The notes under the pieces are model-generated. The model had not been told where the DNA came from and made no database searches. It was given only the letters and a program-made list of their open reading frames with translations. A stretch of DNA of 64,000 bases from Mycetohabitans endofungorum (GTDB taxonomy: Bacteria > Pseudomonadota > Gammaproteobacteria > Burkholderiales > Burkholderiaceae), in the NCBI RefSeq assembly GCF_002927045.1, contig NZ_PRDW01000005.1, forward strand, positions 186,001 through 250,000, given 5' to 3'. Position numbers and translations under genes: made by a program. Shown piece after piece: positions 1-9,390 of the stretch (position 1 is the first letter of the stretch; each line of letters begins with the position of its first letter).

Positions 1-371
1 TGATTCGCGCATGCCGGGCACCCACCATCGCTTCTAGCTCATGTCCATCTCGCGGCCCAAGCCATCACGCACACGACTTCAAACTGGGGCACAGCGCCTG
101 CCTTCAGGCGCCACGAGCCGTTGCCTGGGCAGGCCGACGAAATTCCAGTTTTTTGGCCCTAATACCTGAAGTTTTGCGCAACGGGGTCGCCTCAGGGCCA
201 TTATTCATTTGACTCTCCCATTGCCAATGGTTAACGGTTCAAACTATTTTGAGCCGCCATATCCCTTTTTTATTCCGCACGAATAGTTCGGCTCGATTGC
301 ATTCCCCGGTATTGCCGCGTACATTTTTCCCGCATTTCATTTTTTGACTCAATGCCACCCAAAGGTTTAAA
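1..371. other. non-coding leader region
   Basis: No convincing gene is visible on either strand. The right half is AT-rich and should hold the promoter of the autotransporter gene. A TTGACT hexamer lies at 209-214, but I could not pair it with a well-spaced -10 box. The sequence begins mid-locus, so the left part may belong to a feature outside the window. Confidence 0.4.
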
Positions 372-2102
372 ATGACCGCATTTAATTATTCGCGACGAGT
401 CACAGGTTATAGCGCTCCGCTCTACCAACGCTCGGACTTCGTTATTCCAAGAATATCCAGCAAATTATCTGCATTCAGCGTAGTTTTAGCCTTGTCATTT
501 ATCAATGACGCCACTGCATCCAACCACGGCTATGAAGAATCGGCCCTAGAAAGCATCATAACAGATATCACAAAAAGCAAACTAGCACCCTTTGAATCGA
601 CACTAATTAGATTGGACGTTGACCATTCAAAAACGAAAGAAAAATTGGACAAACTAAAGATAGACACCAATAGCGCTTTTTTAAAATTTACGAATCAGAT
701 CGCCACAGAAAATACAGCAATAAACCAAAAAATAGATCACATCAACTCAGCAACGGAAGATCAATTAAATAATATCAATCACAAAATTAGCAATCTCAGC
801 CAAAAGTTAACCAGAAATTCTAATGAACAAGCGAATTTAAAAGAATCTCTAAACCAAAACATATCCGACCTTAACAACACCGTGAAGCAGATAGCACACA
901 ACAATAAATCACTTATCAATAAGTTAAATAATGCAAATACAACAACTCAGGATCAAATAAAAGATATCCGGGATCAATCATATAGGCACTACGGAAAAAT
1001 CACAGAGACCATAAACGAACTCGCATTGACGACAAACAACCAATTTACGGAGCACAAGGAAACAATAAAAAATGAGTTAGCAATACTGGGAAACAGGGTA
1101 GATCAACTAGAAAAACAAACAAACAAAAACAGAAGCGCAAAGGACAACCCGGGCAATCGGTACAAAAACCCGAAAGACACGGTCGTTGCAGAGTCATCCA
1201 CCACGGTATCGCTGCAAGCAGAGTTGGCTAACGCGAACGACGGTGGGTCTTTGCAGCCCATGCTGGCGGGCAATGAAATGCGTCCGGGGCCCCAGCTGAC
1301 GAACACCGACAGCCAACCGGCGCTTATGCTGGCGGACAAAAGCCGCCATACCGGGCCTGCGCCGGCGAACCAAGGCCGGCATGCCGAAGTTGCGCTGGTG
1401 AACCAAGACGGGCCCTCCGAGCGTGCTCCCGCGGACCAAGGCGGCCATGCCGAAGTTGCGCCAGCGGACCCAGGCAGCCGAGCCGAGGTTGCGCCAGCGG
1501 ACCCAAGCGGGGTCGTCGAACCGATGACCGCCGACGATGTCCGTGCCGCTTGGCGGGCGCTCCAGAATAGCAGTGGCCATTCCGGGCCCATGCTCGCAGA
1601 CGATGTGGCGTCGGCTCACGATGACACCATCTCCTGCGACCAGCCCGGCGAGTGCGGGCACGGCTCTGCACAAGGGCGGCTGCGCGAATTCATTGGGGCT
1701 GACCTGCCTTCACTCCTGGCCGAACAACTGAATATCCGCGTCGACGACACCCGCGTCTCGGTCGGCGAGCCCGGCCATGAACGCAGACTTACAGACGTCG
1801 CACGCGGCACGCAGCCTACCGACGCAGTGAACAAGGCGCAAATGGATGAGGCGGTAGCACAGGTGGACCGCAACGCATCGGCGGGCACCGCGGCAGCGAT
1901 GGCGGTAGCGGGACTGCCACAGCCAACCTTGCCCGGCAAGAGCCTGATGACGTTTGCCGGTGCGACTTACCGCGGCCAGTACGGTGTGGCGCTTGGCATA
2001 TCGCACGTGACGCCGAATAACCGCTGGGTATTGAAAGTTGCCGCAAACGCGAACGGCCGTGGCTACGTTGGAATGGTCGCAGCAGGCGGTTTTCAATGGT
2101 GA
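372..2102 (+). CDS. trimeric autotransporter adhesin (YadA-like), chimeric
   Basis: The 576-residue protein has the layout of a type Vc secreted adhesin. An N-terminal export region (about 1-50, with a hydrophobic stretch ending near ATAS) leads into a long Asn/Lys/Thr-rich coiled-coil stalk (about 55-255). Eleven degenerate 11-residue repeats follow (297-417), then a short neck and a C-terminal YadA-type beta-barrel anchor (about 505-576). The anchor shows NKAQMDEAVAQVD, the small-residue helix AGTAAAMAVAGLPQP, and a terminal strand ending in aromatic W. In this family the anchor trimerises in the outer membrane and displays the stalk for adhesion. The stalk DNA is strikingly AT-rich while the repeats and anchor are GC-rich, which suggests recombination between two sources. 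No globular head domain is recognisable. The family call rests on the anchor; the binding target is unknown. Confidence 0.85.
   Translation: MTAFNYSRRVTGYSAPLYQRSDFVIPRISSKLSAFSVVLALSFINDATASNHGYEESALESIITDITKSKLAPFESTLIRLDVDHSKTKEKLDKLKIDTNSAFLKFTNQIATENTAINQKIDHINSATEDQLNNINHKISNLSQKLTRNSNEQANLKESLNQNISDLNNTVKQIAHNNKSLINKLNNANTTTQDQIKDIRDQSYRHYGKITETINELALTTNNQFTEHKETIKNELAILGNRVDQLEKQTNKNRSAKDNPGNRYKNPKDTVVAESSTTVSLQAELANANDGGSLQPMLAGNEMRPGPQLTNTDSQPALMLADKSRHTGPAPANQGRHAEVALVNQDGPSERAPADQGGHAEVAPADPGSRAEVAPADPSGVVEPMTADDVRAAWRALQNSSGHSGPMLADDVASAHDDTISCDQPGECGHGSAQGRLREFIGADLPSLLAEQLNIRVDDTRVSVGEPGHERRLTDVARGTQPTDAVNKAQMDEAVAQVDRNASAGTAAAMAVAGLPQPTLPGKSLMTFAGATYRGQYGVALGISHVTPNNRWVLKVAANANGRGYVGMVAAGGFQW
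1260..1622 (+). repeat. eleven tandem degenerate 33-bp repeats (11-residue period)
   Basis: Codon-aligned units start at 1260, 1293, 1326, 1359, 1392, 1425, 1458, 1491, 1524, 1557 and 1590. Each encodes 11 residues of the loose form (M/A)(L/P)A(D/N)xxxxxxP/V. APADQGGHAEV and APADPGSRAEV are the closest neighbours. A weaker unit may precede at 1227. The period is strictly maintained although identity is low at the edges, which indicates old tandem duplication followed by divergence. The repeats sit between the coiled-coil stalk and the membrane anchor of the autotransporter. Confidence 0.8.
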
Positions 2103-2198
2103 GGGTGAGGCGCAAAGCGTGCGCTCGCGCGACAGATGACGCGCGATAGGCGAGCGAGGTCGATATGACCGGTGGATTGCCCTACAATGCGCTCCATC

Positions 2199-3383
2199 AT
2201 GCATGTCACATACCCCGTTTCCCGCCTCCACCTACTGCTGCCCTTTGCGTTGCCCACCGCGGCCAACGCACAGCCTGCGCTACAGAACCTGGATAAGCCG
2301 GCACTAGATAGGTTGCTCGAACGCGCGACGCTTGTCGAACGCGTGATCGGGGACGATTTCCAGCGCACGTTGCCACACGAGCGATGGGTCGTCCGCTGTT
2401 TCGGCGTTGGCCATGCCGCCGCATCTGCTGCGTCGCGCCAGCAGGCAGACGATGCAGCATCGAACAGGCGGATAGATCCGTTCGCAACTGACGATGATGC
2501 GCCGCTCGCCCCGTACATGCTGCTTGCGGACGGCGGCGAACCGCGTGATGCTGTCTGGGCATGCGTCGAGCCCGTTCATGTGCAGGTCGCGCACGATCAT
2601 CTGGTGCTGATCGATCCCAAGACGCTGCAGCTTTCGACAGATGACGCGGCCGCGCTACTCACCGTCGCACGGCCCCTCATTGAGGAACTCGGCGTAGAAC
2701 TGGCTGCCCCGACGCCGCTGCGCTGGTACTTGTCGAGTGAGCAACTCGGCTCGTTGGCCAGCGCGGCGCCACTGCGCGCCGCCGGACGCAACATCGAAAT
2801 CTGGCTGCCGCACGAGGCCCATACCGGCCACCGACCACGCACGTGGATGAAGCTGCAAAACGAGGTCCAGATGGCTTGGTTCGAGCATCCGGTCAACCAG
2901 GCTCGAGAAGCACGCGGGTTGCCCGCCGCCAACTCGATCTGGCTTTACGCGCAAGGGCGCATGATGCCGGTGTCGCGGCCCTTCGAGCGCGTGCTATCGC
3001 AGGCAGCAGCTACGCGTGGGCTAGCGCTCGCGTCCGGCGCGGCGTTGGAGATGCCGCCCGCCACTTTCGACATGCTGCGGCAACGAACCGGCGGTCAGGC
3101 CGCGGCCCGCGCCGCGGGTCGTGGCACAACCGGTGTGACGCTGGTCGAACTCGATCAACTGAGCGCACCATTTGTGCAGCAGGACTGGCCGCGCTTTCGC
3201 GCCGCGTTTGCGGTGCTGGAGCGCGACTGGTTCGCTCCAGCGCTCGCGGCGTTAGAGCGCCGCGAACTCGCGGAACTCACGTTGACGCTGTGCGGCGACA
3301 CTGGCACGACGACGCTCGTCGTGCGCCCCATCGACATGAAAAAATTCTGGCGACGCCGGTCATTTGCGTCGCTGTTGCCGTGA
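2199..3383 (+). CDS. phosphoglycerate mutase-like conserved protein
   Basis: This 394-residue protein belongs to the family found next to recJ in Burkholderia-type genomes and often annotated as a cofactor-independent phosphoglycerate mutase-like or regulatory protein. Characteristic blocks are RLHLLLPFALP at the N-terminus, WMKLQNEVQMAW, EHPVNQAREARGL and NSIWLYAQG. I do not see the Ser and metal-ligand motifs of true independent mutases, so catalytic activity is doubtful. ATG 2199 was chosen over ATG 2172 and 2187 because the conserved sequence begins shortly after it. A TACAAT hexamer at 2183-2188 just upstream may be its -10 box, in which case the leader would be very short. recJ begins 10 bp after its stop, so the two are probably co-transcribed. 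Confidence 0.7.
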   Translation: MHVTYPVSRLHLLLPFALPTAANAQPALQNLDKPALDRLLERATLVERVIGDDFQRTLPHERWVVRCFGVGHAAASAASRQQADDAASNRRIDPFATDDDAPLAPYMLLADGGEPRDAVWACVEPVHVQVAHDHLVLIDPKTLQLSTDDAAALLTVARPLIEELGVELAAPTPLRWYLSSEQLGSLASAAPLRAAGRNIEIWLPHEAHTGHRPRTWMKLQNEVQMAWFEHPVNQAREARGLPAANSIWLYAQGRMMPVSRPFERVLSQAAATRGLALASGAALEMPPATFDMLRQRTGGQAAARAAGRGTTGVTLVELDQLSAPFVQQDWPRFRAAFAVLERDWFAPALAALERRELAELTLTLCGDTGTTTLVVRPIDMKKFWRRRSFASLLP

Positions 3384-3393
3384 GCTCGCGCCC

Positions 3394-5097
3394 ATGACCC
3401 GAATCGTCACCCGAACCTGCCCACCCGCCGACGCGCATGCCCTTGCGCGGCATGGCATCCATCCGGTGCTCGCGCGGCTGTATGCATCGCGCGGCATCGG
3501 TGCGCCCTCCGACGTGGAAACCGCGCTGGCGCGACTCCTGCCACCAACGCAGCTCTCAGGCGCCGACGCTGCGGCCGCGCTGCTGGCCGATGCGATTGCC
3601 GCGCGACGGCAAATCCTGGTGGTAGCCGACTATGATTGCGATGGCGCAACGGCATGCGCGGTGGCCGTGCGCGGCCTGCGCCTGTTCGGTGCGCATATCG
3701 ACTACCTGGTGCCAAACCGGTTCGAATACGGTTACGGACTGACGCCGGATATCGTCGAACTGGCCGCCCGCCGCCCTGGCGCACGCCCCGACCTGCTGGT
3801 CACTGTCGACAACGGGATCGCCAGCGTAGACGGCGTGGCGGCTGCCAACGCGCTCGGCATCGATGTGCTGATTACCGATCACCACCTGCCCGGCGACACG
3901 CTGCCCGCGGCACGCGCGATCGTCAACCCGAACCAACTGGGCTGCGCATTTCCGAGCAAGCACCTGGCCGGCGTCGGCGTGATGTTCTACGTGCTACTGG
4001 CGCTGCGCGCGCTATTGCGCGAGCGCGGCGCCTTCGATGGCCGCCCCGAGCCGCGGCTGGACGGTCTGCTCGACTTGGTCGCGCTGGGCACGGTGGCCGA
4101 CGTCGTACGACTGGATGCGAACAATCGTGTGCTGGTTGCACAGGGCCTTCAGCGCATCCGTAACGGCAAGATGCAACCAGGCGTGGCCGCGCTTTTCCGG
4201 GTGGCCGCGCGCGATGCGCGCAACGCATCCGCATTCGACCTAGGGTTTGCATTGGGGCCGCGACTGAATGCGGCGGGTCGGCTCTCCGACATGTCGCTTG
4301 GCATCGAATGCCTGGTCACCGACGATGCGCAGCGCGCCGATGCACTGGCACAGCAACTCGATGCAATGAACCGCGAACGGCGTGAAATCGAGGCGGGGAT
4401 GCAGGAGCAAGCGCTGGCCGAGCTCGCACAGCTCGATCCGCGCGATGCGGCCACGATCACGCTATTCAACCCGGCGTGGCACCAGGGCGTGATTGGCATC
4501 GTCGCCGGCCGGCTCAAGGAGCGCTTCCACCGGCCGGCGATCACGTTCGCGCCGGCCGACGAGTCGGGCGAGCGCGTGAAAGGCTCGGGACGCTCGATCC
4601 CAGGCTTTCACTTGCGCGACGCGCTGGACCTAGTCTCCAAGCGGGAGCCCGGACTGATCGAGCGCTTTGGCGGCCACGCGATGGCCGCCGGCCTCACGCT
4701 GCGCACCGACGACGTACCGCGCTTCGCGGCGGCATTCGAGGCGCTGGCGCGCGAATGGCTGAACGAGGATGCACTCGCGCGACAGATCGAGACCGACGGC
4801 GAGCTAGAGGACGCTTATCACACACCATCGTTCGTCGCGCTGATCGACAACGCGGTATGGGGCCAAGGTTTCCCGGCGCCGGTTTTTTCGGGAGAATTCG
4901 ACGTGCTGTCGCAGTCACTCGTCAAGGAACGGCATTTGAAGTTGCAGCTTGCCCGCGGGCGCCAGCGCTTTGCAGCAATTTGGTTCAATCACATTGACAC
5001 GCTTCCGGCACGGGCGCTGTTCGCCTACCGGCTCGTGCGCGATACCTGGAATGGTGTGTCGCGTGTGCAGTTAGTCGTCGAGCATGCGGCGCCCTGA
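3394..5097 (+). CDS. recJ: single-stranded-DNA-specific 5'-3' exonuclease RecJ
   Basis: RecJ degrades single-stranded DNA from 5' ends in RecF-pathway recombination and mismatch repair. The 567-residue product shows the DHH phosphoesterase motifs in order: DYDCDG, VTVDNG, TDHHLP and GTVADVV, which carry the Mn/Mg ligands. The DHHA1 region follows with GSGRSIPGFHLRDAL and GGHAMAAG, and then the C-terminal OB-like domain. The length is normal for the family. ATG 3394 was chosen over an upstream in-frame ATG at 3364 because the earlier one lies inside the preceding gene and the added residues are not RecJ-like. Confidence 0.95.
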   Translation: MTRIVTRTCPPADAHALARHGIHPVLARLYASRGIGAPSDVETALARLLPPTQLSGADAAAALLADAIAARRQILVVADYDCDGATACAVAVRGLRLFGAHIDYLVPNRFEYGYGLTPDIVELAARRPGARPDLLVTVDNGIASVDGVAAANALGIDVLITDHHLPGDTLPAARAIVNPNQLGCAFPSKHLAGVGVMFYVLLALRALLRERGAFDGRPEPRLDGLLDLVALGTVADVVRLDANNRVLVAQGLQRIRNGKMQPGVAALFRVAARDARNASAFDLGFALGPRLNAAGRLSDMSLGIECLVTDDAQRADALAQQLDAMNRERREIEAGMQEQALAELAQLDPRDAATITLFNPAWHQGVIGIVAGRLKERFHRPAITFAPADESGERVKGSGRSIPGFHLRDALDLVSKREPGLIERFGGHAMAAGLTLRTDDVPRFAAAFEALAREWLNEDALARQIETDGELEDAYHTPSFVALIDNAVWGQGFPAPVFSGEFDVLSQSLVKERHLKLQLARGRQRFAAIWFNHIDTLPARALFAYRLVRDTWNGVSRVQLVVEHAAP

Positions 5098-5108
5098 TGT
5101 CGATCCGC

Positions 5109-5114
5109 TATAAT
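5109..5114 (+). promoter_or_regulatory. TATAAT -10 box upstream of prfB
   Basis: A perfect TATAAT lies 29 bp before the prfB ATG and just after the recJ stop. No good -35 hexamer sits at 16-18 bp, so this is a tentative promoter call. Confidence 0.35.
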
Positions 5115-5142
5115 TTACCCTTTTTGCAAGGCCCCGATCGAC

Positions 5143-6247
5143 ATGGAAGCAGAACGTCTGAACGCGATCGAAGCGACCCTCACCGACCTGCGCAAGCGCG
5201 CGGCAGAACTACGGGGGTATCTTTGACTTCGATGCGAAACAAGCTCGCCTAACGGAAGTCAACACGGCGCTCGAGGACCCGAACGTCTGGAGCGACGCGA
5301 AGCAGGCGCAGGCGCTCGGTCGCGAGAAGAAGCTGCTCGACGCGGTCGTGCAGATGCTCTCGGCGCTGCACGGCGACCTAACAGACACGCAGGAGCTGTT
5401 CGAACTGGCCAACGAGGAACAGGACGATGACACGCTCCTGGCCTGCGAGCGCGACGTGCAGGCCCTGGAGCGCCGCGTGGCGGACATCGAGTTTCGCCGG
5501 ATGTTCAATAATCCGGCCGATCCGAACAACTGCTTCGTCGACATCCAGGCCGGCGCCGGCGGCACCGAGGCACAGGACTGGGCGTCGATGCTATTGCGCC
5601 AGTATCTGCGCTACTGTGAGCGCAAGGGCTTCAAGGCCGAAGTGCTTGAGCAGTCCGATGGTGAAGTGGCAGGCATCAAGAATGCCACGGTCAAGGTCGA
5701 AGGCGAGTATGCCTATGGCTACCTGCGCACCGAGACCGGCATCCACCGCCTGGTGCGCAAGTCGCCGTTCGATTCATCCGGCGGCCGCCATACGTCGTTC
5801 TCGTCGGTGTTCGTGTATCCGGAAGTGGACGAATCGATCGACATCGACGTCAACCCGGCCGACCTGCGCATCGACACGTTTCGCGCCTCCGGGGCCGGCG
5901 GCCAGCACATCAACAAGACCGACTCGGCGGTGCGCATCACGCATGTGCCGTCCGGCATCGTCGTGCAGTGCCAGAACGATCGATCGCAGCATCGAAACCG
6001 CGCCGAGGCGATGGCGATGCTCAAATCACGTCTGTACGAGGCGGAGATGCGCAAACGCCAGGCCGAGCAGGACAAGCTCGAATCGAGCAAGACCGACGTG
6101 GGCTGGGGCCACCAGATCCGCTCCTACGTGCTCGACCAGAGCCGCGTGAAAGACTTGCGCACAAACGTCGAAATCAGCAACACACGTGCGGTGCTCGACG
6201 GGGACCTCGACGATTTCATCAGCGCGAGCCTGAAGCAAGGCGTATAA
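5143..6247 (+). CDS. prfB: peptide chain release factor 2, with programmed +1 frameshift
   Basis: RF2 recognises UGA and UAA stops and triggers peptidyl-tRNA hydrolysis. The coding sequence is join(5143..5223, 5225..6247). The first 27 codons run into an in-frame TGA at 5224, and a +1 shift gives the remaining 340 codons, 367 residues in total. The stop-codon recognition tripeptide SPF is present in [12 protein letters not shown], and the catalytic GGQ loop in [13 protein letters not shown] naive ORF search finds only the long second part, from an internal ATG at 5348. The product is full length and normal for the family. lysS follows 18 bp downstream, an arrangement common in proteobacteria. 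Confidence 0.95.
5213..5227 (+). promoter_or_regulatory. prfB programmed frameshift site
   Basis: The run GGGGG TAT CTT TGA C reproduces the classic RF2 autoregulatory site. A Shine-Dalgarno-like G-run lies 3 nt before CTT, followed by the weak stop TGAC. Low RF2 lets the ribosome pause and slip from CTT to TTT, so RF2 limits its own synthesis. The G-run is CGGGGG rather than the commoner AGGGGG. Confidence 0.95.
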
Positions 6248-6265
6248 CTGCGAGCGCAATTGACC

Positions 6266-7798
6266 ATGACCGAAAAGAATCCCAATGCCACGCAGGCCGG
6301 CATCGACAGCGACGACAACGCGATCATCGCGGAGCGCCGCGACAAGCTGCGGGCGCTGCGCGAGCAAGGTGTCGCGTATCCGAACGACTTCCGCCCGGAA
6401 AACAACGCGGCAGATCTGCACGCTCGCTTTGCCAACACCGACAAGGACGCCGTCGAAGCGCACGCGCTCAACGTATCGATTGCCGGCCGGATGATGCTCA
6501 AGCGCGTCATGGGCAAGGCAAGCTTCGCGACCGTGCAGGACGGCACCGGTCAGATCCAGTTCTTCATCACGCCGGCTGATGTCGGTGCTGATGTCTACGA
6601 TGCATTCAAGAAATGGGACCTGGGCGACATCATCGCGGCGTACGGCGTGCTGTTCCGGACCAACAAGGGCGAGCTGTCGGTACGCTGCATTGGGCTGCGG
6701 CTGCTGTCCAAGGCCATCCGACCGCTACCGGACAAGTTTCATGGGTTGTCCGACCAGGAAACGCGCTACCGGCAGCGCTACGTGGATCTGATCGTCACGC
6801 CCGAAGCACGCCAGACGTTCCAGGCGCGCACGCGCGCGATCGCATCGATCCGCCAGTTCATGACGAATGCGGGCTTTATGGAAGTCGAGACGCCGATGCT
6901 GCACCCGATTCCGGGCGGCGCGGCGGCCAAGCCGTTCATCACGCACCACAATGCGCTGGACATGCAGATGTTCCTGCGCATCGCGCCGGAGCTGTACCTG
7001 AAACGGCTAATCGTCGGCGGATTTGACCGCGTATTCGAAATCAACCGGAATTTCCGCAACGAAGGGGTCTCGCCGCGGCACAATCCGGAATTCACGATGA
7101 TGGAGTTCTACGCCGCGTACACCGACTACCGCTGGCTGATGGACTTCACTGAGCAGTTGATCCGGCAAGCGGCGCTGGACGCACGGGGTACGACGGCGAT
7201 CCACTATCAGGGGCGCGAACTGGACTTAAGCCAGCCCTTTCACCGCTTAACGATCACCGGCGCGATCCAGAAGTATGCGCCGCAATACAGCGACGCACAG
7301 CTTGCTGACAGCGACTGGCTACGTGCCGAATTGCGCCGGCTCGGCGTCGATACCCACGACGCGCCGTTGCGCAACGCCGGCGTGGGCGCGCTGCAGCTTG
7401 CCCTGTTCGAGGAAACCGCTGAAGCGCAGTTGTGGGAGCCGACCTATATCGTCGACTATCCGGTGGAAGTGTCGCCGCTCGCGCGGGCGTCGGACACGGT
7501 CCCCGGCATTACCGAGCGCTTCGAGTTGTTCATTACCGGACGCGAGATGGCAAACGGCTTCTCGGAACTGAACGATCCGGAGGACCAAGCGGCGCGCTTT
7601 CGCAAGCAGGTCGAGCAGAAAGATGCCGGCGACGAGGAAGCGATGTACTACGATGCCGACTACATCCGCGCGCTCGAATACGGCATGCCGCCGACCGGTG
7701 GATGCGGTATCGGCATCGACCGGCTCGTGATGTTGCTGACCGACAGCCCGAGCATCCGTGACGTGATCCTATTCCCGCACCTGCGGCGCGAGGATTGA
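6266..7798 (+). CDS. lysS: lysyl-tRNA synthetase, class II
   Basis: This enzyme charges tRNA-Lys. The 510-residue protein has the N-terminal OB anticodon-binding domain (about 65-180). The class II catalytic core follows: motif 2 [21 protein letters not shown] and motif 3 [25 protein letters not shown] 6266 was preferred to the in-frame TTG at 6260. The short spacing after prfB suggests co-transcription. The pair ends at the hairpin at 7857. Confidence 0.96.
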   Translation: MTEKNPNATQAGIDSDDNAIIAERRDKLRALREQGVAYPNDFRPENNAADLHARFANTDKDAVEAHALNVSIAGRMMLKRVMGKASFATVQDGTGQIQFFITPADVGADVYDAFKKWDLGDIIAAYGVLFRTNKGELSVRCIGLRLLSKAIRPLPDKFHGLSDQETRYRQRYVDLIVTPEARQTFQARTRAIASIRQFMTNAGFMEVETPMLHPIPGGAAAKPFITHHNALDMQMFLRIAPELYLKRLIVGGFDRVFEINRNFRNEGVSPRHNPEFTMMEFYAAYTDYRWLMDFTEQLIRQAALDARGTTAIHYQGRELDLSQPFHRLTITGAIQKYAPQYSDAQLADSDWLRAELRRLGVDTHDAPLRNAGVGALQLALFEETAEAQLWEPTYIVDYPVEVSPLARASDTVPGITERFELFITGREMANGFSELNDPEDQAARFRKQVEQKDAGDEEAMYYDADYIRALEYGMPPTGGCGIGIDRLVMLLTDSPSIRDVILFPHLRRED

Positions 7799-7856
7799 CA
7801 CGGCAATACGCGCGTACGATCGGCCGCGAGCGGGTCCGTGCGCCAACGTCGCCCTG

Positions 7857-7886
7857 AGGGCCGGCAATTGCCGGCCCTAATTATTT
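7857..7886 (+). terminator. rho-independent-type terminator after lysS
   Basis: An uninterrupted 22-bp palindrome at 7857-7878 (AGGGCCGGCAA and its complement) is followed by AATTATTTG. It lies about 60 bp after the lysS stop and is the clearest intrinsic terminator in the window, although the T-tract is short. Confidence 0.7.
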
Positions 7887-8018
7887 GTAACAAACGGTAA
7901 AGCGGCACGGGTGTGGCGGCCAGTACGCCGCAATTGGTTACAACTTGAAACCGACAACGGGCGGGGCATCGCGCAGACTAGGCGCAATCGAAAAGCGCCC
8001 CTTTCGTGAAAGTCAAAA

Positions 8019-8741
8019 ATGGAAAGCCCACGCAAACTTCACCCGTTGGTCGCGGCCGCCGCGGTCGGGGTCATCATTGCTAGCCTGGCCGCGACCGCGG
8101 CCGTCACGGGGTTGCTGCCCAACGCATCCAGCAGCAGTAGCGCGCGCAGCGATGCCGCGCCAATTACCCAAACTGTGCAGCAACCGGTCATGAATGCCGC
8201 CGCACCGGCTGCTGCAGTGCAGTCGAGCGCTACGTTGCCCCAGGCGCCATCATCCGCACAGCAATCGGCGCCGCCCCCCGCGTCGTATGCGTCACGTGTG
8301 CAGCAATCGGGCGGTGCAGCCATGCCCGCGCCGCCCGCTGGCTACGCGCGAAATGGCACTGGACCCGGCGCCGAGCCACAATATGCACCGCCCCGTGCGG
8401 CAGCGTGCGCATCATGCGGCACCGTGGAGTCGGTCGTTCCTGTTCGGCGCGAAGGCCATAGCACAGGACTCGGCGCGGTCGGCGGCGCGGTGGCAGGCGG
8501 CGTGATCGGCAACCAGTTCGGCGGCGGCGGTGGACGTACCGCGATGACGCTGCTCGGCGCACTCGGCGGCGGACTGGCCGGCAACTCGGTCGAGAAACAT
8601 ATGCGCAGTGAAACGGACTATCGGGTCCACGTACGGATGCAGAACGGCAAACTGCGCTACTTCACGTACCGGCAGCCTCCTTCCTTCCAGCCCGGCGAGC
8701 GCGTACAAATCGAAAACGGCGCGCTAACGCACGCCGGTTGA
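8019..8741 (+). CDS. glycine-zipper 2TM-domain envelope protein
   Basis: The 240-residue protein has an N-terminal hydrophobic anchor (about 9-30) and a long Ala/Ser/Gln/Pro-rich low-complexity linker (31-120). The C-terminal glycine-zipper region contains GLGAVGGAVAGGVIGNQ and LLGALGGGLAGNSVE, as in the SlyB/Rickettsia 17-kDa antigen-like family. A short basic tail follows (RVHVRMQNGKLRYFTYRQP). Such proteins sit in the envelope and are often stress related. There is no lipobox Cys near the N-terminus, so I infer an inner-membrane anchor rather than a lipoprotein. It is a single gene, convergent with the isc cluster. Confidence 0.75.
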   Translation: MESPRKLHPLVAAAAVGVIIASLAATAAVTGLLPNASSSSSARSDAAPITQTVQQPVMNAAAPAAAVQSSATLPQAPSSAQQSAPPPASYASRVQQSGGAAMPAPPAGYARNGTGPGAEPQYAPPRAAACASCGTVESVVPVRREGHSTGLGAVGGAVAGGVIGNQFGGGGGRTAMTLLGALGGGLAGNSVEKHMRSETDYRVHVRMQNGKLRYFTYRQPPSFQPGERVQIENGALTHAG

Positions 8742-8792
8742 CAGGCCACAGACTGGGACACCAGCGACGCAGATAAGGGACGTGCGCGAGGT

Positions 8793-8990
8793 TTAGTAGT
8801 CGGCGTCTTCGATCCACGCGGCCTGGATCGCCTCGAGAATCTTTTCGCTCGAGCGCTCCGGGTCGTCGTCAAAGCCGTCCAGTTCCGTCACCCATCGATG
8901 CAGGTCAGTGAAACGCACATATTGAGGGTCAACGTCGGGATGGGCATCGGTCAGTGCCATCGCGATGTCGTTCGTGTCGGTCCATTTCAT
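8793..8990 (-). CDS. iscX: Fe-S assembly protein IscX
   Basis: This 65-residue acidic protein (MKWTDTNDIAMAL start) is the typical last gene of the isc operon. IscX binds IscS and iron and modulates cluster assembly, competing with frataxin CyaY. The conserved blocks DPQYVRFTDLHRWV and AWIEDADY are present. An earlier in-frame start at 9125 was rejected because it overlaps fdx and adds non-conserved residues. It starts 20 bp after the fdx stop. Confidence 0.92.
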   Translation of the reverse strand: MKWTDTNDIAMALTDAHPDVDPQYVRFTDLHRWVTELDGFDDDPERSSEKILEAIQAAWIEDADY

Positions 8991-9010
8991 CGCTGCCGCC
9001 CTCCTCGGAC

Positions 9011-9352
9011 TCAGTGGTTTTCCTTCGCATGATTGATCGAGTATTTCGGAATCTCGATCACCAGATCCGCATTTTGCGGCACCTTGGCCTGACACGATAA
9101 CCGGGAAGTCGGCTCCAGGCCCCAAGCCTTGTCCAGCAGGTCGTCCTCATCCTCCTCGGACGGTGCCAGCGCATCGAATCCTTCGCGCACGATCACGTGG
9201 CACGTGGTGCACGCGCACGACTTCTCGCACGCATGCTCGATCTCGATTCCAGCATCCAGCAACGTATCGCAGACGCTCGTGCCAGGCTCGGCTTCAAGCA
9301 CCGCTCCCTCGGGGCACAATTCGACATGGGGCAAAACAACGATTTGAGGCAT
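9011..9352 (-). CDS. fdx: ISC-type [2Fe-2S] ferredoxin
   Basis: The 113-residue adrenodoxin-like ferredoxin supplies electrons for IscU cluster assembly. The four cluster Cys lie in HACEKSCACTTCHV (three ligands) and in RLSCQ. Its place between hscA and iscX is the standard operon order. Confidence 0.95.
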   Translation of the reverse strand: MPQIVVLPHVELCPEGAVLEAEPGTSVCDTLLDAGIEIEHACEKSCACTTCHVIVREGFDALAPSEEDEDDLLDKAWGLEPTSRLSCQAKVPQNADLVIEIPKYSINHAKENH

Positions 9353-9390
9353 TGGAAAACAGTCCTGTAAAGCGGCAGTGGCGGCAACGA

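Noticed and set aside
1260..1622. TAL-effector-like repeats, known in endofungal Burkholderia relatives
   Set aside because: The unit is 33 bp (11 residues), not 33 residues, and has no TALE helix-loop-helix sequence.
1103..1671. Three long overlapping minus-strand frames with Trp/Arg-rich repeats
   Set aside because: They are antisense images of the 33-bp repeats in the autotransporter gene; the repeat period keeps all frames open. No family features or ribosome site.
6260..6265. TTG at 6260 as the lysS start
   Set aside because: ATG 6266 is in frame two codons later and fits homologous N-termini better.
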